DNA of 64,000 nucleotides from Desulfurococcus sp038881575. GTDB lineage: Archaea > Thermoproteota > Thermoprotei_A > Sulfolobales > Desulfurococcaceae. How positions within the stretch are numbered: position 1 is the stretch's first letter; each line of letters opens with the position of its first letter. The notes below the pieces were generated by a model. It made no database searches and had not been told where the DNA came from. It worked only from the letters and a program-made list of their open reading frames with translations. The translations under genes were made by a program, and so were the position numbers. This document shows, piece by piece, positions 25,885-34,851 of the stretch. Location of the stretch: NCBI RefSeq assembly GCF_038881575.1, contig NZ_JAVZPN010000001.1, forward strand, positions 271,749 to 335,748, in the 5' to 3' direction.

Positions 25885-26625
25885 ATGGTGAGGATGGTTT
25901 TACCTGAAGCGAAAATATTCAGGAAAATAATCGAGTCCGTTGGAAAACTAGCCGATGAAGTCGCGTTTACAGTTACTAGTAACGGTGTCTCCCTTAAAGC
26001 GCTCGACGTTGATCAATCATCCTACATCGAGGTTTTCCTACCAGCCGATATGTTTCTCGAGTACACTGTAGATAGCGAGGAAATCCTGGGGGTTTCAATC
26101 AGCAATATCAAAAAAGTTCTAAAACACCTTAGGAAAGGCGAGAACCTTATCATAGAGTCAAATGGAGAGTTCATAGAGTTCACTATCAGCGGTGTCGCGA
26201 AAAGACGCTTCAAGTTCAGGAACCTAGAGGTCGCAGTACCCGAGATACCTGAATTCAACCTGGAGTTCAAGGTATCAGCTCAACTAGTCTCATCAAACGT
26301 GAAGAAGGCCCTTGAAGATGTTGAGAGCGTGGGAAGCCTTATTGAGATAGATGCCCCATCAAATGATCTAATGGTTTTCAGGGCGGTGGGCTCTGGAAAG
26401 GTCGAGGTCAAGTTCGCAGCTGGTTCAACAGCCCTGTTATCCATGGATGTGAAGGAGCCGTCTAAATCCATCTATGACGTCGTAAAGCTCTCCACGATCC
26501 TCAGTATTACAGAGGTCTCAGACGTGGTTACACTGGAATTCGCTAGTAAAATGCCCCTCAAAATGGAGTTTAAGATAGGAAACGGGAGGATATCGTATCT
26601 AACCGCACCAATAGAGGCAGTATAG
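25885..26625 (+). CDS. pcn: DNA polymerase sliding clamp PCNA
   Basis: The 246-residue clamp subunit encircles DNA and tethers polymerase, ligase and FEN-1. LDVDQSSYIEVFLPADMF and VSISNIKKVLKHL are N-domain landmarks. The interdomain connector follows, and LTAPIEAV forms the C-terminal tail that meets PIP-box partners. ATG 25885 after AGGGAGA is preferred to upstream in-frame ATT/ATG codons. Many crenarchaea have three PCNA paralogues, so this may be one subunit of a heterotrimer. The next gene starts right after its stop. Confidence 0.92.
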   Translation: MVRMVLPEAKIFRKIIESVGKLADEVAFTVTSNGVSLKALDVDQSSYIEVFLPADMFLEYTVDSEEILGVSISNIKKVLKHLRKGENLIIESNGEFIEFTISGVAKRRFKFRNLEVAVPEIPEFNLEFKVSAQLVSSNVKKALEDVESVGSLIEIDAPSNDLMVFRAVGSGKVEVKFAAGSTALLSMDVKEPSKSIYDVVKLSTILSITEVSDVVTLEFASKMPLKMEFKIGNGRISYLTAPIEAV

Positions 26626-27261
26626 TTGAAGCCCTACATACCTTTAACCATTTTCAATAATTTAACCCTGATATCAAGGAGGCTTATTGGAGATAGATGC
26701 ATGGTTGTCTTTTTAAATGACGTGGCGACAAGCCTATATGGTTTAGTAAATCCTTTAACAGAGATAAGGGCCCTTGCATCCTCAGCATGCCTCGATAACG
26801 CATTATATATGCTGCTGGAGTCCTTCAACATACAGGAGGAATACTCGAAGGCAAGGCAGCAGTTAGTGGGAAACGGGATCGTTGCTGTCTCAACTAGGAC
26901 TATGCCTCTCCTGGTGATTGAAGCCGAGAAAAACAACCTGGATCACGAGATAGTTGGATCCCCGGTGAAATACGTGGATGAGGCTTTCGAGTTCTACATA
27001 CCACAACTAGAGTATCTGATAGTAAAGCTATTGTCTCTAAGACTATACCCATATATAACCTATGGCATCACATTGTTATTCTCATGGGCGGACGTCATTA
27101 ATATGGATCTATTGTCCAAAGCACTCGAGATAAGCGAGATATCGAGGAAAGAGCTAGCTAGGGAGATAGATTTAACCCTTAGGCATGTGGAGGCTTTCTC
27201 GGTGATCAAAGAAGAAAACATCAGGGGAAAGCTGGAGACTCTATTACAGTCTGTTAACTAA
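26626..27261 (+). CDS. unrecognised protein coupled to PCNA
   Basis: The 211-residue product starts at TTG directly after the PCNA stop codon, so translation is coupled. A mixed alpha/beta N-terminus (VVFLNDVATSLYGLVNPL) is followed by a helical middle with YVDEAFEFYIPQLEY and a C-terminal charged helix. The layout faintly recalls minimal nucleotidyltransferase-like proteins, but the catalytic GS and DxD are absent. I do not recognise the family. The position argues for a replication-linked role. Confidence 0.6.
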   Translation: MKPYIPLTIFNNLTLISRRLIGDRCMVVFLNDVATSLYGLVNPLTEIRALASSACLDNALYMLLESFNIQEEYSKARQQLVGNGIVAVSTRTMPLLVIEAEKNNLDHEIVGSPVKYVDEAFEFYIPQLEYLIVKLLSLRLYPYITYGITLLFSWADVINMDLLSKALEISEISRKELAREIDLTLRHVEAFSVIKEENIRGKLETLLQSVN

Positions 27262-27304
27262 CTGAAAAGCTTACAGGCGTTTTAACTACTACGGCTATAC
27301 ATAG

Positions 27305-27451
27305 CTATCCTGGTTCCATCACTACCTGCACCTTAACCCTCCTCATGGTGCTCCTCAGCTTCTCCTAGTGTTCTTTGGGCAAGTATTTCGCCACCCTGTC
27401 TTCCCCGTACTTGGTGAACGTTGTCTCGGAAACATATGCAGTACTTCCCAT
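27305..27451 (-). pseudogene. AbrB-like small protein relic
   Basis: The minus strand starts ATG at 27451 and reads STAYVSETTFTKYGEDRVAK, YLPKEH, an in-frame stop, then EKLRSTMRRVKVQVVMEPG. The strand-IPKE-helix-RVKV order resembles the AbrB/antitoxin fold at 54-200. The stop makes it a relic or a very short peptide. Its start abuts the solo palindrome 27452-27498. Confidence 0.35.
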
Positions 27452-27498
27452 TACAACTGAAAAGCCTCTCACTTCAGGGCGGGGAGGAGGTTGGATCC
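27452..27498 (+). repeat. solo IS605-like palindromic end, degenerate
   Basis: TTACAACTGAAAAGCC is followed by a weaker stem, then CAGGGCGGGGAGGAGG. Left flank and right half match the elements at 1303 and 20191, while the left stem arm has mutated. It lies about 55 bases before the PhoH-like gene. Confidence 0.55.
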
Positions 27499-27552
27499 TT
27501 AATAACCCTGGTATATTTTTACCATTATATCATGGGACACTAGGTGAAGGCT

Positions 27553-28707
27553 ATGGCTACTAATATATTTGGTAAGATAAGCCCTCAGACACCGGGTCAG
27601 GAGGAGGTGGTAAATGCTTTAAGCGATAAGAAGTATGAGATAATAGGCTTATTCGGCCCTACGGGATCGGGTAAAAGCCTGCTAAGTATACTGTACGGCA
27701 TAGACTCGGTGGTGAACAATAGGTATAAGAGGTTCATAATATCACGCCCCCTCATAGATGTTGTAACAGGTAAGGAGCTTACTACAGCGGACCTGGGCGA
27801 TCTATATTATCAACTGGCCTCTTCATACATACAGGATATAATATCCGGTGTAGCTGAGTGGAGCCTCGTCAAAGAGTTAATGGATAAGGGATTGATTGTT
27901 ATAACGGATTCACACTATCTACGCGGCAGGACATTCGATGACTCGGTGATATTCCTTGATGACGCGCAGAGCATACCGGTTGAAAGCGCTATCGAGATAG
28001 TTATGAGGATAGGTAGGAACAGTAGGCTAATAATAGCTGGAGACCCAGTGTTCCAGAGGACAACTGGTAGCAGAGACTCCGCAGGCATGCTTAGAGAGCT
28101 ATTACTCGGAGAGGACTCAGCGAAAGTGATAGATTTAGGATTAAAGGATATCGTGAGGCCGGGTGCTAGGAGAGGGATTAAACTACTACTGGAGTCCAGG
28201 GTAAGAGCCAGGGCTCTCAGTGAGGCAGAGAAACAGATACTTGAAGCAGCAAGAATAAGGGCGCCGGATGCAGATATAGTGACTGTAGTCGAATTCGTGG
28301 AGCTTAAGAGGCAACACGGTATCTCAGAGGATAGTGTGCCGGATGCCTTGATTATTACCAAGGAGGGATACATAAGCAGGCTCATTGGTAAAGGCGGTGA
28401 GAGAATCACCGGGATAGAGAAAGACACCGGCTACAAGCTGAGGGCCGTAGAGTTAACACTTGACTTTAAGCCATTGATACGGGCTATGCATCCAGTAAGC
28501 TGGATACATAAGCATATCATAGATGTAGACTTCGCTGGCCCCAACCTAGCTGTTAAAGTATCCAGCGAAGGGTATGGCGCCTTCGTGGGTCAGAAGGGCT
28601 CGCATATAAGATTCATCGAGGCAGTGTTGAAGAGACTGCTCGGCGTAGGAATCAGGGTATATGAGGTTGAAACAGGAGAGAAGGAGAGGAAAAAGAAGAA
28701 GACGTAG
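27553..28707 (+). CDS. PhoH-family ATPase with tandem KH RNA-binding domains
   Basis: The 384-residue protein combines a PhoH-type P-loop domain (FGPTGSGKS Walker A near residue 35, VIFLDDAQS Walker B near 138, sensor ARNS-like GRNSRLIIAGD) with two KH modules. Their GxxG loops are LIGKGGERI and FVGQKGSHI. Archaeal PhoH-KH proteins are presumed RNA helicases or NTPases acting on RNA. ATG 27553 is preferred to GTG 27544, as AGGTG lies 6 bases ahead. GTATATTTTT at 27511 is a candidate TATA box. The last 56 bases overlap the convergent transglutaminase gene. Confidence 0.85.
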   Translation: MATNIFGKISPQTPGQEEVVNALSDKKYEIIGLFGPTGSGKSLLSILYGIDSVVNNRYKRFIISRPLIDVVTGKELTTADLGDLYYQLASSYIQDIISGVAEWSLVKELMDKGLIVITDSHYLRGRTFDDSVIFLDDAQSIPVESAIEIVMRIGRNSRLIIAGDPVFQRTTGSRDSAGMLRELLLGEDSAKVIDLGLKDIVRPGARRGIKLLLESRVRARALSEAEKQILEAARIRAPDADIVTVVEFVELKRQHGISEDSVPDALIITKEGYISRLIGKGGERITGIEKDTGYKLRAVELTLDFKPLIRAMHPVSWIHKHIIDVDFAGPNLAVKVSSEGYGAFVGQKGSHIRFIEAVLKRLLGVGIRVYEVETGEKERKKKKT

Positions 28708-29968
28708 TACTCCTCCGAACCAGCAGGATTATCCCAGCGGCTACAACTAATGCAGCCAATAGCATTATAGCTATTAACGTGGAACCGGGGCCCGTAATAC
28801 CTGGCCCACTATTCCTCGATACCGTGGTGGTTGATGCAGGGACCTCGGATCGAGTAGTTGTAGTGGAGCTGGGCTCAGTGGTTTCACCAGGCCCCCCAGA
28901 TACCTCCTCAATATATTTCTCTATTTTCGAGGGAAGACCACTGATTGATTCTCCGAACATACTCTTATATTTCTCCTCATCAACCACGATGAAGACCTGG
29001 GTAGCTGATATTTTCTTATGGAAGTCCACTACTTCCTGAACCTCCGACTCATTTACAATGGTTCCACGTGTGTACCCTTCGAACACGAAGGGGTATTCAA
29101 GTAGAGAGCCGGCGAGGAAATCCAGTGAAACCCATCCAAGGCCTGGGATATAGGCTAGGACGAAGGCGTGGGGGCCATTGTATGCATAGTAATAGGTGAC
29201 GTTTCCAAGATTTGTCTCAAGCCTTAGATCCGGGATATACACGTAGCCGTATCCTATTACAGCCGGTATATTATAGTAGCTGAGCAGCTCAACTAGTACA
29301 CGCGACATGTCATCGCAATCTCCCTGCCTAGACTCGATTACTTCATCAATAGTCCTCGGGAGGGATGATGCATTATATGTAAAGTACTCTGTGTATATAA
29401 AGTAGGCGGCATTAACCGCTATGCCGAGCTTACTTGCTGAGTACACTGATGAATTATACCTGTTCTTAAACCAGTCCTCGAAAGCCGGCACCACAACCTC
29501 TACAACTCTACTATATGGTGTTTTCACATACTCCGTGACGATGTCGCCCGGTATGCTTTCATCGCTTATCCTGTAGCCTGGATTATTTAGTGCAAGCCTA
29601 TAGTATCCGAGTATCGTTGAGTTATCGCTATAGCACACTGTAATCCTTGAGATGAAGAAGCCGAAGAAGCCATTACCAGCTGAGACATTGAAGACATATG
29701 AACCCAGGGTTTCATTGAACCCAAGGTTGTACACGTATATAGGGGTGGATTCCTGGCGGAGACCAGTGTTTAACGTGGTATTCTGCGGCGTCTCAAGCAG
29801 CAGGGTATCGTTGATCAGGGAGTTATAGACTTTTATAGCATTGATAAAGTAGAGAGTGCTACATGTTTCACGAGGCGTTATCTCCCCATGCACGATGGGA
29901 GGGGCTGTGTATTGTAAACATAGGAGAACCACTACTAGTGCCACGTAAAATACTCTAAGCACCCTCAT
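28652..29968 (-). CDS. secreted, membrane-anchored transglutaminase-like protein
   Basis: The 438-residue protein has a signal peptide (about 1-27) and a C-terminal membrane anchor (STLIAIMLLAALVVAAGI). The central domain carries a transglutaminase-like triad: Cys in RQGDCDDMSRVL, His in GPHAFVLAYI and Asp in GWVSLDF. A Thr/Ser-rich linker lies before the anchor, typical of archaeal surface proteins. The ATG at 29968 has AGGTGTG upstream. It acts outside the cell, probably as a protease or cross-linker. Substrates are unknown. Confidence 0.78.
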   Translation of the reverse strand: MRVLRVFYVALVVVLLCLQYTAPPIVHGEITPRETCSTLYFINAIKVYNSLINDTLLLETPQNTTLNTGLRQESTPIYVYNLGFNETLGSYVFNVSAGNGFFGFFISRITVCYSDNSTILGYYRLALNNPGYRISDESIPGDIVTEYVKTPYSRVVEVVVPAFEDWFKNRYNSSVYSASKLGIAVNAAYFIYTEYFTYNASSLPRTIDEVIESRQGDCDDMSRVLVELLSYYNIPAVIGYGYVYIPDLRLETNLGNVTYYYAYNGPHAFVLAYIPGLGWVSLDFLAGSLLEYPFVFEGYTRGTIVNESEVQEVVDFHKKISATQVFIVVDEEKYKSMFGESISGLPSKIEKYIEEVSGGPGETTEPSSTTTTRSEVPASTTTVSRNSGPGITGPGSTLIAIMLLAALVVAAGIILLVRRSTTSSSFSSPSLLFQPHIP

Positions 29969-30002
29969 GAAACACACCTGGTTATGATATCTCTTTAAAT
30001 CT

Positions 30003-30881
30003 TTACAATATTTTAATATCCACTACCACTTGATGAGTACGTGGCCCCACATTCCTTATCTTCCTCTTACTTGAAATACCATAGTTTCTCACACCGAGCG
30101 AGGCAAGTCTTTCAGCCACTAGTTGTTCAGCCTTGGTTAAATAATGCTCCCCCTTCGCTGTTTTAACATGTAGATACACGTGTATCCATCCTCTTCCATC
30201 CCTCAACGCCTTCAATGCCTTGTCGAGGTAGTCGAGGGCTAGTTCAGGATATGGCATTAACACCCTGTCGCTTGTATTAGCGAGCCTTGAATCCACTACT
30301 TCACCGGCATCGCCTAGGATGGGTTCGACCACGTCCTCCACATGGTTCAACCTCACATTTTCAACCATGTAGTGGTACGCGTATGGATTTATATCTATAC
30401 TGTATACTTTCCTCGGCTTAGCGTATCTAGCTATTATTATACTGAATAACCCGGCACCCGCGAACATGTTTAAAACCGTCTCGCCAGGAGCCACTAGTTT
30501 AGCGATCCTATAGTGCTCGTAGTTTAAGCTGGGAGATATATATACCTTATTTATATCCACCTTGAAGACGCAGCCATGCTCCCTATACAGTGTTTCACTC
30601 CTGTCCTCTCCCGCCAGCAACACGTGTTTCCTCAGCCTATAAGGCCCCTCTACTCCTGGGATAGCTGCCCATACGCTTTTAACGAAGTTGAATCGCTTCA
30701 GGATCTCAAGGGCCAACGGCTTCAACTCCTCAGGGTTCATATCCAGCGGTGTCCTGATTAATGCGAGATCGCCTATGAACTCAACCCTCCTCCACACCTT
30801 CTCGGCAGCCTCCTCTCCAAGTATCTCTCTCGCTAATTCCTTTAGTAGGCTACCCCTTGTCATCGACGGCGTCAACCCCAT
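30003..30881 (-). CDS. tRNA methyltransferase, Trm5/Taw2 family
   Basis: The 292-residue protein fits the class I SAM enzymes that act on position 37 of tRNA-Phe and others. HRK-like RLRKHVLLAGED, then DINKVYISPSLNYEHYRIAK, NMFAGAGLFSI (SAM motif I) and SIDINPYAYHYM are landmarks. The motif IV region is LMPYPELALDYL, different from the NLP of Trm5b, so either Trm5a/Taw2 or a divergent Trm5 is possible. The start overlaps the endonuclease III gene by 32 bases; ATG 30863 is an alternative. Confidence 0.75.
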   Translation of the reverse strand: MGLTPSMTRGSLLKELAREILGEEAAEKVWRRVEFIGDLALIRTPLDMNPEELKPLALEILKRFNFVKSVWAAIPGVEGPYRLRKHVLLAGEDRSETLYREHGCVFKVDINKVYISPSLNYEHYRIAKLVAPGETVLNMFAGAGLFSIIIARYAKPRKVYSIDINPYAYHYMVENVRLNHVEDVVEPILGDAGEVVDSRLANTSDRVLMPYPELALDYLDKALKALRDGRGWIHVYLHVKTAKGEHYLTKAEQLVAERLASLGVRNYGISSKRKIRNVGPRTHQVVVDIKIL

Positions 30882-31566
30882 ACCTGCACATGTCTCTCAG
30901 GGCGCATTTATTGCAAAGGGGTTTCCGCGCCCTGCATGTTCTCCTACCGTGTGTTATAAGGTACAAGTGTAGATCCAGGTAGTTCTCAGGGGATGTATTA
31001 TCCATCCAGAACCGTGATATATGCTTATAGCTCCTTGACCCGGTGAAACCCATCCGCATTGTTATCCTGGTTATATGCGTGTCAACCGGGAACACTGGTT
31101 TCCTGAAATACCTTAATAACACGACATCCGCTGTTTTCCAGCCGACGCCAGGTAGCTCCACGAGTAGTCTCCGTGCCTCCTCTACACTACTCCTACTCAC
31201 CTCGCTGATTAATCTCTCCTGGAAGCCGCTCTGGTTGAATATGGAGGCTAGCTCCCTGATCACCCTAGACCTATTCCTATACATACCGGCTGGCCTCAAG
31301 GCATCCTCCAGTTTATCAACCGGGAGCAAGAGCACTGCCTCAGGTGTGATGACTCCACTAGTTAACTCCCTGAGCTTCTGCAACGCTCTACAAGCGTTTC
31401 TATCGCTAGTGTTCTGGCTTAGGATCACAGCCGTGATTATCTCAAACAACCGGTTGCTTTGAATACATCTCTCAGATATCACGAATTCATCAGCATCCAG
31501 CTTATACTCCATCCTTAACCTATTCAGCACCTCATCCCCGATCCTAGTATCCAATGATATATACAC
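30850..31566 (-). CDS. nth: endonuclease III-like DNA glycosylase/AP lyase
   Basis: The helix-hairpin-helix GVGWKTADVV contains the catalytic lysine, and VDTHITRI carries the aspartate. CRARKPLCNKCALRDMC near the C-terminus is the 4Fe-4S cluster loop (C-x6-C-x2-C-x5-C). These are the marks of Nth, which removes oxidised pyrimidines. Length 238 is usual. It is the middle gene of a tight minus-strand run with asnS upstream (8 bases). Confidence 0.92.
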   Translation of the reverse strand: MYISLDTRIGDEVLNRLRMEYKLDADEFVISERCIQSNRLFEIITAVILSQNTSDRNACRALQKLRELTSGVITPEAVLLLPVDKLEDALRPAGMYRNRSRVIRELASIFNQSGFQERLISEVSRSSVEEARRLLVELPGVGWKTADVVLLRYFRKPVFPVDTHITRITMRMGFTGSRSYKHISRFWMDNTSPENYLDLHLYLITHGRRTCRARKPLCNKCALRDMCRYGVDAVDDKG

Positions 31567-31574
31567 CCTTTAGT

Positions 31575-32879
31575 CTACGGGTAGATTCTTCCCCTGAACC
31601 TGGGGAACGGCAATGTATCCCTTATGTGATCCAGCCCGGTAATCCACATCGTGATTCTCTCTATCCCTAATCCGAATCCGCTGTGAGGCACGCTTCCATA
31701 CTTCCTTAAATCCAGGTACCATTTATAGTCCTCCGGGTTCAATCCCTGCTCTATGATCTTCTGGTATAATACATCATACCTGTCCTCACGCTCGCCTCCA
31801 CCAATTATCTCACCGTATCCTTCAGGCGCTAAGAGGTCGAAGCCGAGTACTACATTGGGGTTTGATGGATCAACCTTCATATAGAAGCTTTTTATCTGCC
31901 TGGGGAAGTGTGTCACGAAGAATGGTTTCTCGAACTCCATGGTGAGTATTCTCTCCTCGTCCGCGCCTAGATCATCGCCCCATTTAACATTAACCCCTTT
32001 CTTCTGGAGTATCTCTATCGCCTCATCATACTTTACCCGTGGGTAGGGCGTTTCCATTGCAGGCTTCAATTTCTCGATATCCCTACCCAGGTCTACTAGC
32101 TCACTCCTCCTTTCCTCAAGTACCCTGGTCACAATATGTGATACCAGCTCCTCCGCGACCCTCATCATGTCATCCATGCTGTACCATGCCGCCTCAGGCT
32201 CTAGGTGCCAGTACTCGGCGAGATGCCTCCTAGTCCTAGACTTCTCGGCTCTAAAACTCGGGGTTAGACTCCATACTTTCTCGAGAACATAGATAAGTGC
32301 CTCTAGATATAATTGCGCGCTCTGACTCAAGTAGGCCTTAGACTCAAAGTATTCAACAGGGAATAATGTTGCACCGCCCTCACAGGCTGATGCAGTCAAT
32401 ATCGGCGGGTTGACTTCCCACCAGCCATTCCTCGTGAAGTATTCCCTTCCGGCTTGAAGAATCGTGTGCTTTATCCTAAATATCTTCGCGAACCTTGGGC
32501 TCCTTACCCATAGATGCCTGTTATCCAGGAGATATTCTATGCCTTCACCACCCTTTATCGGGAAGTCCCGGCTATAACCTATGATTTTAAAGAAGTCGGC
32601 ATCTAACTCGTATCCCCCGGGTGCTCTTTCCTCCCTTCTAACAGTTCCACAGGTAATAATGCTCGCCTCTAAGCCTATATCCTTCAACTCGTCTACAAGG
32701 GCTTCTCCAAGCCTGGCTGAATCAACCACAACCTGTATTACCCCAGATGAATCCCTGACCCTGATAAATGCTTTACCACCTACAACACTCCTCCTATATA
32801 TCCAACCCCTTATACAGACGTGTGAACCAACTTTATCATCGCTCATTATCTCAGCGATACTCTTATACTCCATATCCAA
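31575..32879 (-). CDS. asnS: asparaginyl-tRNA synthetase
   Basis: The 434-residue class II synthetase has an N-terminal OB fold for the anticodon (HVCIRGWIYRRSVVGGKAF). Motif 2 is FRAEKSRTRRHLAEYWHLE and motif 3 is GFGLGIERITMWITG. HLAEYWHLEPE is the asparaginyl version, whereas aspartyl enzymes usually have HLHEF here. The catalytic core looks complete. A weak TATA-like stretch precedes the start at 32879. Confidence 0.88.
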   Translation of the reverse strand: MDMEYKSIAEIMSDDKVGSHVCIRGWIYRRSVVGGKAFIRVRDSSGVIQVVVDSARLGEALVDELKDIGLEASIITCGTVRREERAPGGYELDADFFKIIGYSRDFPIKGGEGIEYLLDNRHLWVRSPRFAKIFRIKHTILQAGREYFTRNGWWEVNPPILTASACEGGATLFPVEYFESKAYLSQSAQLYLEALIYVLEKVWSLTPSFRAEKSRTRRHLAEYWHLEPEAAWYSMDDMMRVAEELVSHIVTRVLEERRSELVDLGRDIEKLKPAMETPYPRVKYDEAIEILQKKGVNVKWGDDLGADEERILTMEFEKPFFVTHFPRQIKSFYMKVDPSNPNVVLGFDLLAPEGYGEIIGGGEREDRYDVLYQKIIEQGLNPEDYKWYLDLRKYGSVPHSGFGLGIERITMWITGLDHIRDTLPFPRFRGRIYP

Positions 32880-33003
32880 CCCCTATTTCCCTAGTTTTAG
32901 TTTTAAAAGGGTGAACCAGGTTAAAACACTATTCCTATATTAACCGGTTTTAAGTTCTAGAAACTGTAAATCTAGTCGGTGGATAAACCACCGTTGACGG
33001 CTT

Positions 33004-33552
33004 CTAAGGTAGCTCTCTAGCCATCACATATGCGTCCTCGCCGTCTAGGTAATAGTTTTTCTCCACCTTAACCTTTCTATACCCTAGTTTCTCATATAGT
33101 GAGATAGCTGGGTTATTGGATACCCTTACCTCCAGGTATGTCTCGTTACACTTGTAATCATAATACATGGACTTCATGGCGTAAGCCATTAAGGCATACC
33201 CGAGGCTTCTACCCCGGTGCTCCCTGAGAACAGCTATACTTACAACGTGTCCGCTTCTAGCAATAAACCTATGGAAGAAGCCGGGTTTCCACTCTACACG
33301 CGTCATAATATAACCGACTACTTCACCATTGGGTGCCTCAGCAACATAGAAGGCCTTCCCATATTCCTCATATAATTCCTCGAAAAAGCTCCTTGGATAA
33401 TGCTCTGGCAGTGAAACCATGTTTATCTCGATAACCCTGGCTATATCGTCGCTGGTTGCGTTTCTAACCCTGTATCCCGGAGCTTCCATCGCTAACCTCT
33501 TAACAGCTAGGTTAAATACCTCGTCAACACTATACGATGTACCCGTGCTCAT
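33004..33552 (-). CDS. RimI-like N-terminal protein acetyltransferase
   Basis: The 182-residue GNAT enzyme has the acetyl-CoA motif REHRGRSLGYALM (Q/RxxGxG/A) and YLEVRVSNNPAISLYEKLGY, the typical Ard1/RimI C-terminus. Archaeal enzymes of this type acetylate the N-termini of many proteins, including Alba. Its first 20 residues are an extension beyond the usual core. It is monocistronic. Confidence 0.85.
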   Translation of the reverse strand: MSTGTSYSVDEVFNLAVKRLAMEAPGYRVRNATSDDIARVIEINMVSLPEHYPRSFFEELYEEYGKAFYVAEAPNGEVVGYIMTRVEWKPGFFHRFIARSGHVVSIAVLREHRGRSLGYALMAYAMKSMYYDYKCNETYLEVRVSNNPAISLYEKLGYRKVKVEKNYYLDGEDAYVMARELP

Positions 33553-33633
33553 AACTATGACCCTAAGTGTATTAAAGCCCCTCGTATGATTTATAAATAG
33601 TGACTAAGGTATCAAGCCTAATCGGGGATTTAA

Positions 33634-34851
33634 TTGGCCCATGAAGAGCTGGCAAGGTTTCTCCATCAACCCCTCCAGGGTAGGAACATACTGCTTGGCT
33701 TAACGGCTAGCTCATCAATATATAAATCAATAGACCTCGCCAGGAGACTCATACGTATGGGGGGTAGTCTTAGAGTTATAATGACAAGGAGATCGCTTTC
33801 ACTCATAGGCGTAGACCTGGTTCACTGGGCTACCGGTAGTAAACCATTCTACGAGATGAGCGGGGAAACAGAGCATATAGATCTAGCGCAATGGGCTGAC
33901 GCAATGGTTATCGCGCCTGCAACGCTGAACACTATGGGGAAGATCGCGTACGGTATACTTGATGAACTACTAACACTAACAGCTACCACGATAATGGGGT
34001 CTGGCAAGAAAGTGATAATAGTGCCAGCAATGAACATCCGCTTAATGAGCTCCCCCCAGTACAAGAACGCTGCTGGAAAACTAGAGGAATATGGGGCTAT
34101 AATAATACCCCCGTTAATAGAGGAGGATAAAGCCAAATATCCTCCCCTAGACGACTTATCCCACTGCATAGACGCCATAGTTAACAGGGGAGTAGACTTA
34201 AAGAACCGGAGGATACTGGTTACAGCGGGGCCGACAAGGGAATACCTAGACCCGGTAAGGGTAATAACTAATCCAAGTAGCGGATTGATGGGTGTCCTAA
34301 TAGCCAGGGAACTAGCCTGCAGAGGAGCCAGGGTAGACCTGGTACACGGCCCGATGACTGTGAAACCCCCATACCTTGTTAGAAGCATCCGTGTCGAGAC
34401 AACGAGCGATATGGCTGATAAAATACGGGAGCTAACAAGTGGGACAATATATGATGCAGCAGTGTTCGCGGCTGCCCCAGCAGACTATAAACCGGCTTCT
34501 TCATCACCAGAGAAGATATCGACCAGGGATAAACCATACCTTGAGGTAAGACTGGAGCAAACCCCGAAAACCATTAAATCCATTGTCAATAGGCCGAGGA
34601 CACTCGTAATATTCGCTGCTGAAACATGTAGCGGCGAGAAGCTTGTTGAGAAAACCCTTCTGAAGGCAAGCGATTATGGAGCCGATCTCGTCATAGGTAA
34701 CAACGTGTTATCGAGTGAAGCCGGTTTCGGGAAGGAGATGCTCGAGATCGTTGCAGCGGCTGATGGAGGCATCATGGATAGAGGCCTCAGGTTTAAACCC
34801 GAGGTCGCCAGAATAATAGGGGACTTTATATCGAGGAGGCTTCAAGCCTAG
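33634..34851 (+). CDS. coaBC: bifunctional phosphopantothenoylcysteine decarboxylase/phosphopantothenate-cysteine ligase
   Basis: The N-terminal flavoprotein domain (1-185) has LGLTASSSIYKSIDLAR, EHIDLAQWADAMVIAPAT (catalytic histidine) and PAMNIRLMSSP. The C-terminal ligase domain begins with VTAGPTREYLDPVRVITN and SSGLMG. It converts 4'-phosphopantothenate to phosphopantetheine in CoA synthesis. TTG at 33634 follows GGGGAT. The gene is divergent from the acetyltransferase and convergent with the HprK-like gene, overlapping it by 26 bases. Confidence 0.88.
   Translation: MAHEELARFLHQPLQGRNILLGLTASSSIYKSIDLARRLIRMGGSLRVIMTRRSLSLIGVDLVHWATGSKPFYEMSGETEHIDLAQWADAMVIAPATLNTMGKIAYGILDELLTLTATTIMGSGKKVIIVPAMNIRLMSSPQYKNAAGKLEEYGAIIIPPLIEEDKAKYPPLDDLSHCIDAIVNRGVDLKNRRILVTAGPTREYLDPVRVITNPSSGLMGVLIARELACRGARVDLVHGPMTVKPPYLVRSIRVETTSDMADKIRELTSGTIYDAAVFAAAPADYKPASSSPEKISTRDKPYLEVRLEQTPKTIKSIVNRPRTLVIFAAETCSGEKLVEKTLLKASDYGADLVIGNNVLSSEAGFGKEMLEIVAAADGGIMDRGLRFKPEVARIIGDFISRRLQA

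Noticed and set aside
27915..28427. 170-codon open frame on the minus strand inside the PhoH-KH gene
   Set aside because: It is antisense to well-recognised PhoH motifs, rich in Ser/Leu as expected from reverse reading, and has no SD.
33849..34388. 179-codon minus-strand open frame in coaBC
   Set aside because: It is antisense to both conserved CoaBC domains and resembles no protein.
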